A program made the position numbers and the translations under genes. This document shows positions 8,135 through 17,999 of a stretch of DNA of 64,000 nucleotides, piece after piece. Source of the stretch: Antribacter soli (GTDB lineage: Bacteria; Actinomycetota; Actinomycetes; Actinomycetales; Cellulomonadaceae); contig NZ_JAKGSG010000050.1 in the NCBI RefSeq assembly GCF_021568775.1, positions 1-64,000 of the forward strand, read 5' to 3'. Every line of letters starts with the position of its first letter. Positions within the stretch are counted from its first letter, which is position 1. Below the pieces are notes generated by a model that saw nothing but the letters and a program-made list of their open reading frames with translations, was not told the DNA's origin and ran no database searches.

Positions 8135-10888
8135 TCAGCCCTTGTTGCGCGCCTCGGGCTCGCCGAGCTCGCTGCGCGTCACGACGATGCCGCCCTGGAC
8201 GGCCAGGTCGCCCTGGCCCTCTCCGGCCGCGACGAGCGCGAGCTCGCCGGTCACGCGGCCCGCGGCCCGCACGTCGACGGCGGCGGACCTGACGCCCGCG
8301 AGGGCAGCCGCCGGGACGGCGAGCTCGGCACCGAGGATCGGCGTACGCATCGAGACCTTCGCCTCGGACTTCACCTTGCGCAACGCGGCCAGGGCGTGCC
8401 CGGCGGCGGTGAGGACCACCACGTCCGCGTCGCCCGCGGCGTCCCGCAGCGGCGCGGCGACGGGCCACGCGGCGCGGTGCACCGAGCCCTCCCGCCACCA
8501 GGACCAGACCTCCTCGGTGGCGAACGGGATGAACGGTGCGAGCAGTCGCAGCATCACGTCGAGCGCGACCGCGAGGGCCGTCCTGGCCGACTCCGACCCG
8601 GAGGCGTCGGTGGACTCGGTGCCCGCGCCGTAGGCGCGGTCCTTGACGAGCTCCAGGTAGTCGTCGCAGAACGTCCAGAAGAACGTCTCCGTGACCTCCA
8701 GGGCGCGCGTGTGGTCGTACGCCTCCAGCGCTGCCGTCGCCTGGTCGACCACGCGGGCGAGGCCGGCGAGCATGGCTCGGTCGAGCGGCTCGGTGACCTT
8801 TGCGGGGTCGAGCGTGATCTGCGAGCCCGCCCCGCCGCCGAACGACAGCGCGAACTTCGACGCGTTGAGGACCTTGATCGCGAGACGGCGGCCGATTTTC
8901 ATCTGGCCCACCTCGAACGCCGCATCGGTGCCGAGGCGTGCCGCCGCGGCCCAGTAGCGCACCGCGTCGGACCCGTGCTCCACGAGCAGGTCCATCGGCG
9001 TGACGACGTTGCCCTTGGACTTCGACATCTTCTTGCGGTCGGGGTCGAGGATCCAGCCGCTGATCGCCGCGTTCTTCCACGGCAGGGCGCCGTTCTCGAG
9101 GTGCGAGCGGACCACCGTGGAGAAGAGCCACGTGCGGATGATGTCCTGGCCCTGGGGGCGCAGGTCCATCGGGTACACGCGCTGCCACAGGTCGGCGTCG
9201 CGCTCCCAGCCGCCCACGATCTGCGGCGTGAGCGACGACGTGGCCCACGTGTCCATGACGTCCGCGTCGCCCACGAACCCGCCGGGCACGCCGCGCTGGT
9301 CCTCGGTGTGGCCGGCCGGGGCCTGCGACGTCGGATCGACGGGGAGCGACTCCTCCGACGGCACGATCGGGTGGTCGTGGTCGACCTCGCCCGAGGCGAG
9401 CACCGGGTACCAGAGGGGGATCGCGACGCCGAAGAACCGCTGGCGGCTGACCAGCCAGTCGCCGTTGAGGCCGCCCACCCAGTTCTCGTAACGCACGCGC
9501 ATGAAGTCGGGGTGGAAGTCGAGCTCCTTGCCCCGGGCGAGCAGCTCCTCGCGCAGGGCGGCGTCGCGGCCGCCGTTGCGGATGTACCACTGCCGTGACG
9601 TGACGATCTCGAGCGGCTTGTCGCCCTTCTCGTAGAAGTTCGCCTTGCGCTGGGTGGCCACCGGCTCGCCGTCCAGGTCGCCCGACTCGCGCAGGGCGTC
9701 GACGATCGCGGTGCGGGCAGAGAAGGTCGTCTTCCCGGTGAGCTCGGTCTCGAAGAACCGCTCGCCAGGCCCGCTCGAGATCCACTCGGGGACCTCGCGG
9801 GTGACGCGGCCGTCGCGCTGCACGATCGAGCGCGTGGGCAGCTGCAGCTCGCGCCACCACGTGACGTCGGTCAGGTCGCCGAAGGTGCAGCACATCGCGA
9901 TGCCCGCGCCCTTGTCCGGCTCGGCCCCGGGGTGCGCGAGCACCGGGATCTCGACGCCGAACAGCGGCGACGTCACGGTGGTGCCGAACAGGTGCTGGTA
10001 CCGCTCGTCATCCGGGTGCGCGATGAGCGCCACGGCGGCCGGGATCAGCTCCGGGCGCGTGGTCTCGATGAAGATCTTCTCACCGTCGGGGCGGTGGAAC
10101 GCGACGCGGTGGAAGAAGCCCGGGTAGTCGCGCGCCTCGAGCTCGGCCTGCGCCACCGCCGTCTGGAACGTCACGTCCCACAGGCCCGGTGCCTCGGCCT
10201 GGTAGGCCTCGCCGCGGCCGAGGTTGCGCAGGAAGGCGCGCTGCGCGGTCGCCCGCGAGGTCGCGTCGATCGTCTGGTAGGTCTGCGACCAGTCGACCGA
10301 CAGACCCAGCCGGCGCCACAGCGCCTCGAACAGCCGCTCGTCCTCCGCCGTCAGACGCTCGCACAGCTCGATGAAGTTGCGACGGCTGACCGGCACCTGG
10401 TCGCCCGGCTTCACGTTCTTGCCGTCGGTGCCCTGGTGCGGCGGCTCGAAGCCCTCGACGTAGGGCAGCGACGGGTCGCAGCGCACGCCGAAGTAGTTCT
10501 GCACCCGGCGCTCGGTCGGCAGGCCGTTGTCGTCCCACCCCATCGGGTAGAACACCTCGAGGCCCTGCATGCGCTTGTAGCGGGCGACCACGTCCGTGTG
10601 CGTGTAGCTGAACACGTGGCCCACGTGCAGCGAGCCCGACACCGTGGGCGGCGGGGTGTCGATCGAGAAGATCTCGTTGCGGGTCTTCGTCCGGTCGAAC
10701 GCGAACGTGCCCTCGGCCGACCAGCGCTCGTCGAACCGCGTCTCCAGGCCGTCGAGGCTGACCTTGTCGGGTACCTCCCGTACCACCGCGCGGACGACGT
10801 CGGAACCGGCTACGGAGGTGGCCGGGGCGGTCGTGGCGGAGGTGGTCTCAGGGGCGTCCAGCGGCCCCGGGGAGGTAGGAGTACTCAT
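8135..10888 (-). CDS. valS: valine--tRNA ligase
   Basis: A 917-residue class I aminoacyl-tRNA synthetase charging tRNA-Val. The HIGH box appears as HVGH (88-91) after PPPTVSGSL, and the second ATP loop as KKMSKSKGNVVTP in the C-terminal third; the large editing domain lies between. The C-terminus lacks an obvious long coiled coil and ends in an Ala/Val-rich domain with EARNKG. The ATG at 10888 is preferred over a GTG at 10936, whose extra 16 residues (MENVRSGLPG...) are not family-like. It is not followed by folC, as it is in many relatives; instead it is downstream of a fused ABC exporter with a 134-bp gap. Confidence 0.96.
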   Translation of the reverse strand: MSTPTSPGPLDAPETTSATTAPATSVAGSDVVRAVVREVPDKVSLDGLETRFDERWSAEGTFAFDRTKTRNEIFSIDTPPPTVSGSLHVGHVFSYTHTDVVARYKRMQGLEVFYPMGWDDNGLPTERRVQNYFGVRCDPSLPYVEGFEPPHQGTDGKNVKPGDQVPVSRRNFIELCERLTAEDERLFEALWRRLGLSVDWSQTYQTIDATSRATAQRAFLRNLGRGEAYQAEAPGLWDVTFQTAVAQAELEARDYPGFFHRVAFHRPDGEKIFIETTRPELIPAAVALIAHPDDERYQHLFGTTVTSPLFGVEIPVLAHPGAEPDKGAGIAMCCTFGDLTDVTWWRELQLPTRSIVQRDGRVTREVPEWISSGPGERFFETELTGKTTFSARTAIVDALRESGDLDGEPVATQRKANFYEKGDKPLEIVTSRQWYIRNGGRDAALREELLARGKELDFHPDFMRVRYENWVGGLNGDWLVSRQRFFGVAIPLWYPVLASGEVDHDHPIVPSEESLPVDPTSQAPAGHTEDQRGVPGGFVGDADVMDTWATSSLTPQIVGGWERDADLWQRVYPMDLRPQGQDIIRTWLFSTVVRSHLENGALPWKNAAISGWILDPDRKKMSKSKGNVVTPMDLLVEHGSDAVRYWAAAARLGTDAAFEVGQMKIGRRLAIKVLNASKFALSFGGGAGSQITLDPAKVTEPLDRAMLAGLARVVDQATAALEAYDHTRALEVTETFFWTFCDDYLELVKDRAYGAGTESTDASGSESARTALAVALDVMLRLLAPFIPFATEEVWSWWREGSVHRAAWPVAAPLRDAAGDADVVVLTAAGHALAALRKVKSEAKVSMRTPILGAELAVPAAALAGVRSAAVDVRAAGRVTGELALVAAGEGQGDLAVQGGIVVTRSELGEPEARNKG

Positions 10889-11022
10889 GCGTCCCAGTGT
10901 CCCAGATCCAGGCAACCCGGAACGCACGTTTTCCACAGCCTGGACCGGGTCCGATCAGCCCTCCTCCGGCCCGGCGCAGCAGGTCTCCCGGCTGGGGCGC
11001 TGCACGCAGGGATTGCGTGTGC

Positions 11023-14000
11023 TCAGCCCGCGAGGTGCCCCCAGTCGCCGCGAAGCCCGGACCAGGGGCCGGTGGCGACGAGGCGTCCGCCCTCGAGAAC
11101 GACGACCCGGTCGGCGGCAGCGAGCGTGGCGGTGCGACTGGTCGAGCCGACCACCGTCGCGCCGGAGGCGCGCAGACCCGCCCAGACCTGAGCCTCGGTG
11201 CCGGCGTCCAGCGCGGACGACACGTCGTCCACCACGAGCAGGTCGGAGCCCGTCGCGAGGGCTCGGGCGAGCGCGAGCCGCTGCGCCTGCCCGCCGGACA
11301 GCCGCACGCCACGGTGCCCGACGACGGTCGTGAGCCCGCCCGCCGCCACGACGTCCGGGGCCAGCGCCGCCGCATCGACCGGTGCCGTGACCGGGCGCCC
11401 GGCGTGGTCGAGGCGCACGTTCTCCTCGATCGTTCCCGAGACCACGTGCGGGACCTGGGCGACGTACGCGACGTGCGGCGGACGGAGGAAGACCTCCCGC
11501 TCGTCGTCGGCCACCTGGGTCCCGTTCCAGGTCACGGACCCGTGCAGGTCCACGAGCCCGGCCAGCCCCGCGAGCAGCGACGACTTGCCCGACCCCACGC
11601 GGCCGACGACCAGCACCAGCTCGCCGCGCCGCACCTCCAGGTCGACGCCCGTCACGCCGGGCGTGCCGTCGTCGTGCACCGCGGTCACGTCCCGCAGGAC
11701 GAACGATGCGAGAGGGGCGCGGGCCCGGCGCACGGGGGCAGGAGGGGTGGCCGTGCCGCCGAACAGGTCGACGTCCGCGGGGAGGCGTGCCAGCCGGTCG
11801 GTACCGGCGACCCGGGCGGCGATCTCGAGCCACCGCCGGGCGACGGGCGCCTGCGTCACCATCCAGCCGAGGTCGTTGCCGATCCAGCCGAACCTGCCGA
11901 TCGCCGTCGTCACGACGAGGGTGGTCAGCAGCGGCCAGGTGCCCGCGACGTGCAGCGCCCAGGCGACGACGGTGAGGACCTGGGTCATGACGCGGGGCGA
12001 GAGCGAGACGGCGAACTTCGCCACGTCCTCGCGGAGGGCTGCGCGGACCCGCCGTGCGTCGACCTGGGCGACCCGGTCGAGCACGCCGGGCACCGCGGCG
12101 GCGAGCTTCAGCGTGCGCACGGCGTCGAACGCGGAGCCGAGCAGCCTGCCGAGCTCCGCGCGGGAGTCGCCGGCCTCGCGGGCCGATCGCGCGACGGCCC
12201 GCCGGCCCACCACGGCGACGCCGAACGTGACCGCGACGGCGGCGCACCCGAGAGCGGCCGCGAGCGCGTTCTGGGTGGTCGCCGCGAGGACTGCGACGCT
12301 CAGGGGCACCACTGCCAGCTCGGCCCAGTCCCAGGAGTGCCCCAGCAGGCGCCCGTCCTCCTGGGCCCGCGCGACGATCTCACCGGGCGCGTCGCGGGGC
12401 CTGCGGCGCTGGGCGGTCTGGCCGCGCAGCAGGTCGAGCCGCAGGCGCGCCCGCGACTCCGCCCACCACCGGGCGCTGAACCTGCGCATGAGCAGGGGAA
12501 GGAGCGAGTTCGTCAGGATCGCGGCGACGATGCCGGCGGCGAGGAGCCACGGCGTCCTCCCGTCGTCGAGCGCCGTCACGAGCGACGCCCAGAGCCAGCC
12601 GGTGACGAGACCGCCCGTCGCGAGGTAGCCGACCGGCCCCCACAGGACGACCATGCCGATCAGCCACGTCCACCGCGCCCGCAGGACCTCCCTGATCGCA
12701 CGGGCGAGCGACGGCCGGCCCGCGGAGCTCCGGCCCGGGTGGCGTCCAGGGGCCCCCGGCCCTGTGACGTCCGGCTGCGCGGACGGCGCGGACCGCACGC
12801 CCACGGCGACGTCGGCGGGCGCCTCGTCCGGTCCCTCGTCCAGCGCCGCGGCCCCCAGGAGGCGCGTGAACCGCCCGTCGCGCGCGGCGAGATCGGCCCA
12901 CGGCCCGTGCTCGACCAGCCGGCCCTCGTCGATCACGGCGACCAGGTCCGCGTGCCGCACGGTCGACAGCCGGTGCGCCACCACGACGGCGGTCCTCCCC
13001 GCGAGGAGCGCCCGGGTCGCCTGCGCCACGCGCTCGGCCGTCGCCGGATCCATCCGTGCGGTCGCCTCGTCGAGCACCACCACCGACACGTCCCGCACCA
13101 GCAACCGGGCGCACGCGACGAGCTGCTCCTCGCCGGCCGACAGCGTCACGCCGGCGGGCCCCAGGCGCGTGTCGAGGCCGTCCGGCAGCGAGGCCGCCCA
13201 CCCGCCCAGCCCGAGCGCGTCGAGCGCCGTGTCGACCCTCGCCCGTGGGACGGGCGCGAAGAGGGTCACGTTCTCGAGCAGGGTCGCCGCGAGGATCTCG
13301 GTCCGCTGCCCGACGACGCCCACGTGCCGCCGGAGGTCCTGCAGGTCGAGGTCGCGCACGTCGACGCGGTCGAGCAGCACGGTCCCCGGCGGCGGCTCGA
13401 CCGCGCGGGACAGAAGCTTGGTGAGCGTCGTCTTGCCCGAGCCGGTGCGGCCCACGAGCGCGCAGGTCGAGCCGGCCGGGACCCGCAGCGACAGCGGCCC
13501 CAGCACGAAGCCGCCGTCGTACCCGAAGGTCACGTCCCGGAGCTCGACGTCGACGGCGCGGGGTGCTCCGGGCCCCCCGGCGCCGCCGGCCGAACCCGGG
13601 AACGGCGCCCCGCCGACAGGCTCGCGTGCCGCCTCCCGCAGCGACCGGACCCGTTGCAGCGTGCCCAGGGCCTCCTCGACCGCCGGCATCATCCCGGCGA
13701 TCGTCTCGAGCCGGCCGGTGAAGCCGGTGACCAGGACCCAGACGGTGACGAGCCGAGCCACGTCGAGCCGGCCGCCGACGACCGCCCACATCCCGCCGAC
13801 GACGACGGCCCCGACCAGGGCGTCGAGCGGCAGCTCGATCCGCAGCCGCACGCGGCTGAACACCTCGGACCACCGGTCGCGCAGCGCGAGGAAACGGGCC
13901 GCCCGCTCGGCGTACCCGCGCAGGACGAACGCCTGCCCCAGCGAGGTCCGCAGGTCGTCGCGCGCGGTGACGGCCTCCTCGAGCTGGGAGACGTGGTCGG

Positions 14001-14601
14001 ACATCGCCTCCTCCGTCTCGCGCTGGACCTCCTTGAGCGGCCGCGCCGCGCGGCGCGCGAGCAGGATCACCACGACCGCGACCACCGGGAACGCGACCCA
14101 CGCGGGCCACCACGTGACCCCGGCGACCACCCATGAGACGACGGCGGTGATCGCCGCCTGCCCGGCCCCGACGCCGAGCCACGCGACGCTGGACGTGAGC
14201 GTCGCCGGGTCGTCGTCCACCCGGTCCAGCAGCTCGCCCACGCCCTGGTCCTCGAGCGCAGGCAGCGGCTGCGACAGGGCTGCCGTGACGAGCTCCGCCC
14301 GTAGTGCGGTCTCGGCGCGTGCCGCGGCCCGCTGGACGAGGAGCGTGGTCACGGCGTCGAAGCCGACGGCCACGGCCGTGACCACGGCGAACACGGTCAG
14401 CGCCCGCCGGCCCGGGTCGGCCGCGAGCTCACCCGTCACCACCGCCAGGTACGACGACGCCCCCGCGGCCACCAGCGCCGCCGGCACGACGACGGCGGCC
14501 GTCCGCAGTACCAGCCGCCGCCACGGCGACGCGGGCACGACGAGCCGGCGCGGCAGCCTGCCGGGACGGGGCGCGCGCGGCGTTCGAGAGGTGTGCGGCA
14601 T
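11023..14601 (-). CDS. fused heterodimer-type ABC exporter (TMD-NBD-TMD-NBD)
   Basis: An 1192-residue polypeptide joining two ABC exporter half-transporters in the plasma membrane. TMD1 is about 30-300; NBD1 has Walker A GRTGSGKT (384-391), signature LSAGE (487-491), Walker B with catalytic E512, and switch H543. TMD2 is about 660-890; NBD2 has Walker A GRVGSGKS (1000-1007), signature LSGGQ (1101-1105), D1126 in place of the catalytic Glu, and S1153 in place of the switch His. All defects fall on one composite ATP site (NBD2 Walker motifs plus NBD1 LSAGE), the pattern of asymmetric exporters such as TM287/288. ATG 14601 has AGAAGG upstream. It lies 80 bp after fdhD and may be read from the fdh promoter. 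The substrate is unknown. Confidence 0.9.
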   Translation of the reverse strand: MPHTSRTPRAPRPGRLPRRLVVPASPWRRLVLRTAAVVVPAALVAAGASSYLAVVTGELAADPGRRALTVFAVVTAVAVGFDAVTTLLVQRAAARAETALRAELVTAALSQPLPALEDQGVGELLDRVDDDPATLTSSVAWLGVGAGQAAITAVVSWVVAGVTWWPAWVAFPVVAVVVILLARRAARPLKEVQRETEEAMSDHVSQLEEAVTARDDLRTSLGQAFVLRGYAERAARFLALRDRWSEVFSRVRLRIELPLDALVGAVVVGGMWAVVGGRLDVARLVTVWVLVTGFTGRLETIAGMMPAVEEALGTLQRVRSLREAAREPVGGAPFPGSAGGAGGPGAPRAVDVELRDVTFGYDGGFVLGPLSLRVPAGSTCALVGRTGSGKTTLTKLLSRAVEPPPGTVLLDRVDVRDLDLQDLRRHVGVVGQRTEILAATLLENVTLFAPVPRARVDTALDALGLGGWAASLPDGLDTRLGPAGVTLSAGEEQLVACARLLVRDVSVVVLDEATARMDPATAERVAQATRALLAGRTAVVVAHRLSTVRHADLVAVIDEGRLVEHGPWADLAARDGRFTRLLGAAALDEGPDEAPADVAVGVRSAPSAQPDVTGPGAPGRHPGRSSAGRPSLARAIREVLRARWTWLIGMVVLWGPVGYLATGGLVTGWLWASLVTALDDGRTPWLLAAGIVAAILTNSLLPLLMRRFSARWWAESRARLRLDLLRGQTAQRRRPRDAPGEIVARAQEDGRLLGHSWDWAELAVVPLSVAVLAATTQNALAAALGCAAVAVTFGVAVVGRRAVARSAREAGDSRAELGRLLGSAFDAVRTLKLAAAVPGVLDRVAQVDARRVRAALREDVAKFAVSLSPRVMTQVLTVVAWALHVAGTWPLLTTLVVTTAIGRFGWIGNDLGWMVTQAPVARRWLEIAARVAGTDRLARLPADVDLFGGTATPPAPVRRARAPLASFVLRDVTAVHDDGTPGVTGVDLEVRRGELVLVVGRVGSGKSSLLAGLAGLVDLHGSVTWNGTQVADDEREVFLRPPHVAYVAQVPHVVSGTIEENVRLDHAGRPVTAPVDAAALAPDVVAAGGLTTVVGHRGVRLSGGQAQRLALARALATGSDLLVVDDVSSALDAGTEAQVWAGLRASGATVVGSTSRTATLAAADRVVVLEGGRLVATGPWSGLRGDWGHLAG

Positions 14602-14681
14602 GACACACACCTTCTCAGCCGCCACCCACATGGAGCCCAGGACGCCCCCGGGGTCCACGGCGCCGGGTCCCCGGGGAGGCG

Positions 14682-15491
14682 TCAGCCGGAGAGGCCGGCC
14701 GACGTGCTGTCGTCGCGCAGGAGCTCCCGCCCCGCGTACACGTTGAGCTGACCGCCCCGCACCATGCCTGCGAGGAGCAGCCCGTGCTCCCGGGCGAGGT
14801 CCACGGCGAGCGACGACGGCGCGGAGACCGCCACGATGCCGGCGACCCCCGCCGCCACCGCCTTCTGCACGATCTCGAACGACACCCGGCCGCTGACGAC
14901 GAGCAGCAGGTCCGTGGCGGGCAGCGCGCCGTCGAGCAGGGCACGGCCCACGGCCTTGTCGACGGCGTTGTGCCGGCCGACGTCCTCGAAGACGCCGAGG
15001 AGGGAGCCGTCGGCCCGGGCGAGGCTCGCCGCGTGCACGCCGCCCGTCCGGTCGAACGTCCGCTGCCGCGCCCGCATCGTGTCCGGGAGCGCGGCGAGCA
15101 CGTCGTGCGCCACGGTCCAGCCCGGTGTGTGCGGGGCGTTGCGCCGCAGCGGCGACAGGTCCAGCACGTCCGCCGAGCAGACGCCGCAGGCAGCGCTGGT
15201 CACGAACGCACGCGGCCGCGGCGCACGGACGCCTGGCGCGAGGGTCACGTGGACGCGGTCGGTGTCGTCCTCCCAGCACGACCGCAGCGTCACGATGTCG
15301 TCCGCCGCCGCGACCCCGGACTCCACGCAGAGCCACCCGGCGGCGAGCTCCAGGTCGTGGCCGGGCGTGCGCATGAGCGTCGCGAGGACCTCGCCGTCGA
15401 GGGCGAGCACGAGCGGTGCCTCGACGGCGAGGTCGTCGGCGCGCTCCCGGCCGCGGCGCAGGATGGCCCGGCGGGTCGTCATCGCGGACAC
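14682..15491 (-). CDS. fdhD: formate dehydrogenase accessory sulfurtransferase FdhD
   Basis: A 269-residue FdhD, which passes sulfur from a cysteine desulfurase to the bis-MGD molybdenum cofactor of formate dehydrogenases. The persulfide-forming CGVC is at 102-105, and the family motifs GGVHAA, FEDVGRHNAVDK and GQLNVYAG follow in order. The GTG at 15491 starts 4 nt after the stop of the upstream molybdoenzyme and has AGG in range; ATG 15482 is an alternative. Coupling to the adjacent FdhF/YdeP-like gene is tight, so this oxidoreductase is very probably its client. Confidence 0.95.
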   Translation of the reverse strand: MSAMTTRRAILRRGRERADDLAVEAPLVLALDGEVLATLMRTPGHDLELAAGWLCVESGVAAADDIVTLRSCWEDDTDRVHVTLAPGVRAPRPRAFVTSAACGVCSADVLDLSPLRRNAPHTPGWTVAHDVLAALPDTMRARQRTFDRTGGVHAASLARADGSLLGVFEDVGRHNAVDKAVGRALLDGALPATDLLLVVSGRVSFEIVQKAVAAGVAGIVAVSAPSSLAVDLAREHGLLLAGMVRGGQLNVYAGRELLRDDSTSAGLSG

Positions 15492-15495
15492 GTCG

Positions 15496-17874
15496 TCACC
15501 TGCCGGTCCGCGGGGTCGGGTCGGCGGCCGTCTCCAGCCGCACGATCACGGACTTCGACGTCGGCGTCCCGCTGCCGAGCGCCACCGAGTCGAGGGGGAC
15601 CAGCGGGTTGGTCTCGGGGTAGTAGGCGGCGGCGCAGCCGCGCGGCTGCTCGTACGCCACGACGCGGAACGACGGCGCCCGCCGCTCGCCCCCGTCCGTC
15701 CACTCGCTGACCAGGTCCACCAGGTCGCCGTCGGCGAACCCGAGCGCCTCGGCGTCCGCCGGGTGCACGAACACCACGCGCCGCCCGCCGCGGATACCGC
15801 GGTACCGGTCGTCGAGCCCGTAGATCGTGGTGTTGAACTGGTCGTGCGACCGGAGGGTCTGCAGCAGGAGGCGCCCTTCGGGCACCTCCAGCACCTCCAG
15901 CGGGCTCGCCGTGAACACCGCCCGGCCCACCGCCGTCGGGAAGGTGCGCGAGTCCCGCGGCGGGTGCGGCATGACGAAGCCGCCCGGGCGGGTCACCCGC
16001 TCGTCGTAGTCGACGGCGCCCGGGACGACGCGCGCGATCCGGTGCCGGATCTCGCCGTAGTCGGCGCGGAACACGGCCCAGGGGACGCGAGCCCCGGCCT
16101 CGCCCAGGGTGGCCGACGGTGGAGGCGCGCCCTCGCGCGGAGCTGTGTCGCCGCCGTCGGGCACCTCGTCGGGAACCCCGAAGGCCGCCTTCGCGATCGA
16201 GCAGACGATGTCCACCTCGGACCGCAGGTTCACCGACGCGGGCGCGAGCCGGCCGCGCGAGGCGTGGACGACCGACATGGAGTCCTCCACGGACACGCGC
16301 TGCTCGCGGCCGCCGGTCAGGTCGCGCTCGGTCCGCCCCAGGGCGGGCAGGATGAGCGCGGTCCGGCCCGTCACGAGGTGGGACCGGTTGAGCTTGGTCG
16401 ACACGTGGACGGTGAGGTCGGCCCGGGCGAGGGCGGTCTCGGTCACCTCGGTGTCGGGGGCGGCGGAGACGAAGTTGCCGCCCATGCCGACAAAGACCTT
16501 CGCCCGGCCGTCGCGGAAGGCGCGGATCGCGTGGACGACGTCGTACCCGTGCGCCCGCGGCGGCTCGAAGCCGAACTCCGCGGCGAGGTTGTCGAGGAAG
16601 ACCGGCGCAGGCCGCTCCCAGATGCCCATCGTCCGGTCGCCCTGCACGTTGGAGTGCCCGCGCACAGGGCACAGTCCCGCGCCGGGCTTGCCGACGTTGC
16701 CCTGCAGCAGAGCGACGTTGACGAGCTCCTTCACGACGGCGACGGCGTTGCGGTGCTGCGTGATTCCCATGGCCCAGCACAGGACCGTGGCGCGCGAGTC
16801 GCGGAAGTACTCGGCGGCCTCGGTGATCTGCGCGGTCGTGAGACCGGAGGCGCGCTCGAGCTCGGCCCAGTCCACGTCCCGCAGCACCTGCGCGTACGCG
16901 TCGAACCCGTGCGTGTGCTCCGCGACGAACCCGTGGTCCAGGGCGTCCCACTCGAGCAGCCGGGCGGCGATGCCGCGGAAGAGCGCGAGGTCGCCGTTGA
17001 GGCGCACGGGCAGGTGCAGGTCGGCCAGGACGGTCCCGTGCCCGACGACGCCGCTGGGCCGCTGCGGGTTCTTGAACCGAACCAGCCCCGCCTCGCGCAG
17101 CGGATTGACGGCGATGATCCGAGCGCCGTTGCGCTTGGCCGTCTCCAGCGCGCCGAGCATGCGGGGGTGGTTGGTGCCCGGGTTCTGGCCGGCGACCACG
17201 ATCAGCTCGGCCTCGTGCAGGTCCGTCAGGTGCACCGAGCCCTTGCCGATGCCGATGGTCTCGGCCAGTCCCACCGACGTCGACTCGTGGCACATGTTCG
17301 AGCAGTCCGGGAGGTTGTTCGTGCCGAGCGTGCGCGCGAGGAGCTGGTAGGCGAACGCGGCCTCGTTCGACGTCTTGCCGGAGGTGTAGAAGACGGCCTC
17401 GTCCGGACTGTCCAGGCCGCGGAGCGCCCCGCCCACCAGGGCGAACGCGTCGTCCCACGGGATGGGCTCGTAGTGCGTGGCGCCCGGCCGGAGCACCATC
17501 GGCTCGACGAGCCGGCCCTGCTGGCCCAGCCAGTACTCGGTGCGCTCGCGGAGCTCGGCAACGGGGTGCTCGGCGAAGAACGCCGCACCGACCTGCCGCC
17601 GCGTGGCCTCCTCGGCGACCGCCTTGGCGCCGTTCTCGCAGAACTCCGCGGCGTGGCGGTGTCCCTCCGGGTCCGGCCAGGCGCACCCCTGGCAGTCGAA
17701 CCCGTCCTTCTGGTTGACGCGGGCCAGCACCTCGACGGTGCGCCGGACCCCCATCTGCCGCGTCGCGTGCTGCAGGGCGACGACCACGCCGGTCGGCCCG
17801 GCCGCATGGTCCTGCGGCGGGCCGACCCGCAGGCCGGCCTCGTCGATGTCCTGCTCCGGTGCCGGGCCGCTCAT
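15496..17874 (-). CDS. FdhF/YdeP family molybdopterin oxidoreductase
   Basis: A 792-residue bis-MGD molybdoenzyme of the FdhF/YdeP family. The family-specific N-terminal motif DCQGCAWPDP is present in place of a classical ferredoxin-type 4Fe-4S motif. Other landmarks are YTSGKTSNEAA, DCSNMCHE, GQNPGTNHPRML, MGITQHRNAV and the C-terminal cofactor-binding domain with LRSHDQFNTTIYG. No Tat signal is seen, so it is probably cytoplasmic. The reaction is not established for the family (formate-dehydrogenase-like; E. coli YdeP is linked to acid resistance). ATG 17874 follows GGAGGACACGCC, and a TAAGGT -10-like hexamer lies at 17911-17916. It is divergent from the F420 oxidoreductase gene at 18000. 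Confidence 0.88.
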   Translation of the reverse strand: MSGPAPEQDIDEAGLRVGPPQDHAAGPTGVVVALQHATRQMGVRRTVEVLARVNQKDGFDCQGCAWPDPEGHRHAAEFCENGAKAVAEEATRRQVGAAFFAEHPVAELRERTEYWLGQQGRLVEPMVLRPGATHYEPIPWDDAFALVGGALRGLDSPDEAVFYTSGKTSNEAAFAYQLLARTLGTNNLPDCSNMCHESTSVGLAETIGIGKGSVHLTDLHEAELIVVAGQNPGTNHPRMLGALETAKRNGARIIAVNPLREAGLVRFKNPQRPSGVVGHGTVLADLHLPVRLNGDLALFRGIAARLLEWDALDHGFVAEHTHGFDAYAQVLRDVDWAELERASGLTTAQITEAAEYFRDSRATVLCWAMGITQHRNAVAVVKELVNVALLQGNVGKPGAGLCPVRGHSNVQGDRTMGIWERPAPVFLDNLAAEFGFEPPRAHGYDVVHAIRAFRDGRAKVFVGMGGNFVSAAPDTEVTETALARADLTVHVSTKLNRSHLVTGRTALILPALGRTERDLTGGREQRVSVEDSMSVVHASRGRLAPASVNLRSEVDIVCSIAKAAFGVPDEVPDGGDTAPREGAPPPSATLGEAGARVPWAVFRADYGEIRHRIARVVPGAVDYDERVTRPGGFVMPHPPRDSRTFPTAVGRAVFTASPLEVLEVPEGRLLLQTLRSHDQFNTTIYGLDDRYRGIRGGRRVVFVHPADAEALGFADGDLVDLVSEWTDGGERRAPSFRVVAYEQPRGCAAAYYPETNPLVPLDSVALGSGTPTSKSVIVRLETAADPTPRTGR

Positions 17875-17999
17875 GGCGTGTCCTCCGCGTCGAGGATCGT
17901 GGTCGGCGCCACCTTACCGGGGGCATGGCGGCCCGGCGGCCCCGGCCGCACGCCGTGGAGGATGCACGGTCCGGGGGCTCCCCGGCTTAGGGTCGGCGC

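Noticed and set aside
10974-10993. AGCCGGGAGACCTGCTGCGC on the minus strand resembles the 3' end of a cobalamin riboswitch.
   Set aside because: The upstream riboswitch core (GCCACTG-type and GGTGAAA-type segments) is missing; the sequence before it is the end of the ABC exporter gene, and valS is not a usual target. Probably chance or a relic.
14602-15336. N-terminal extension of the ABC exporter frame to 15336.
   Set aside because: It would overlap most of fdhD in another frame and is not ABC-like; ATG 14601 has a ribosome site.
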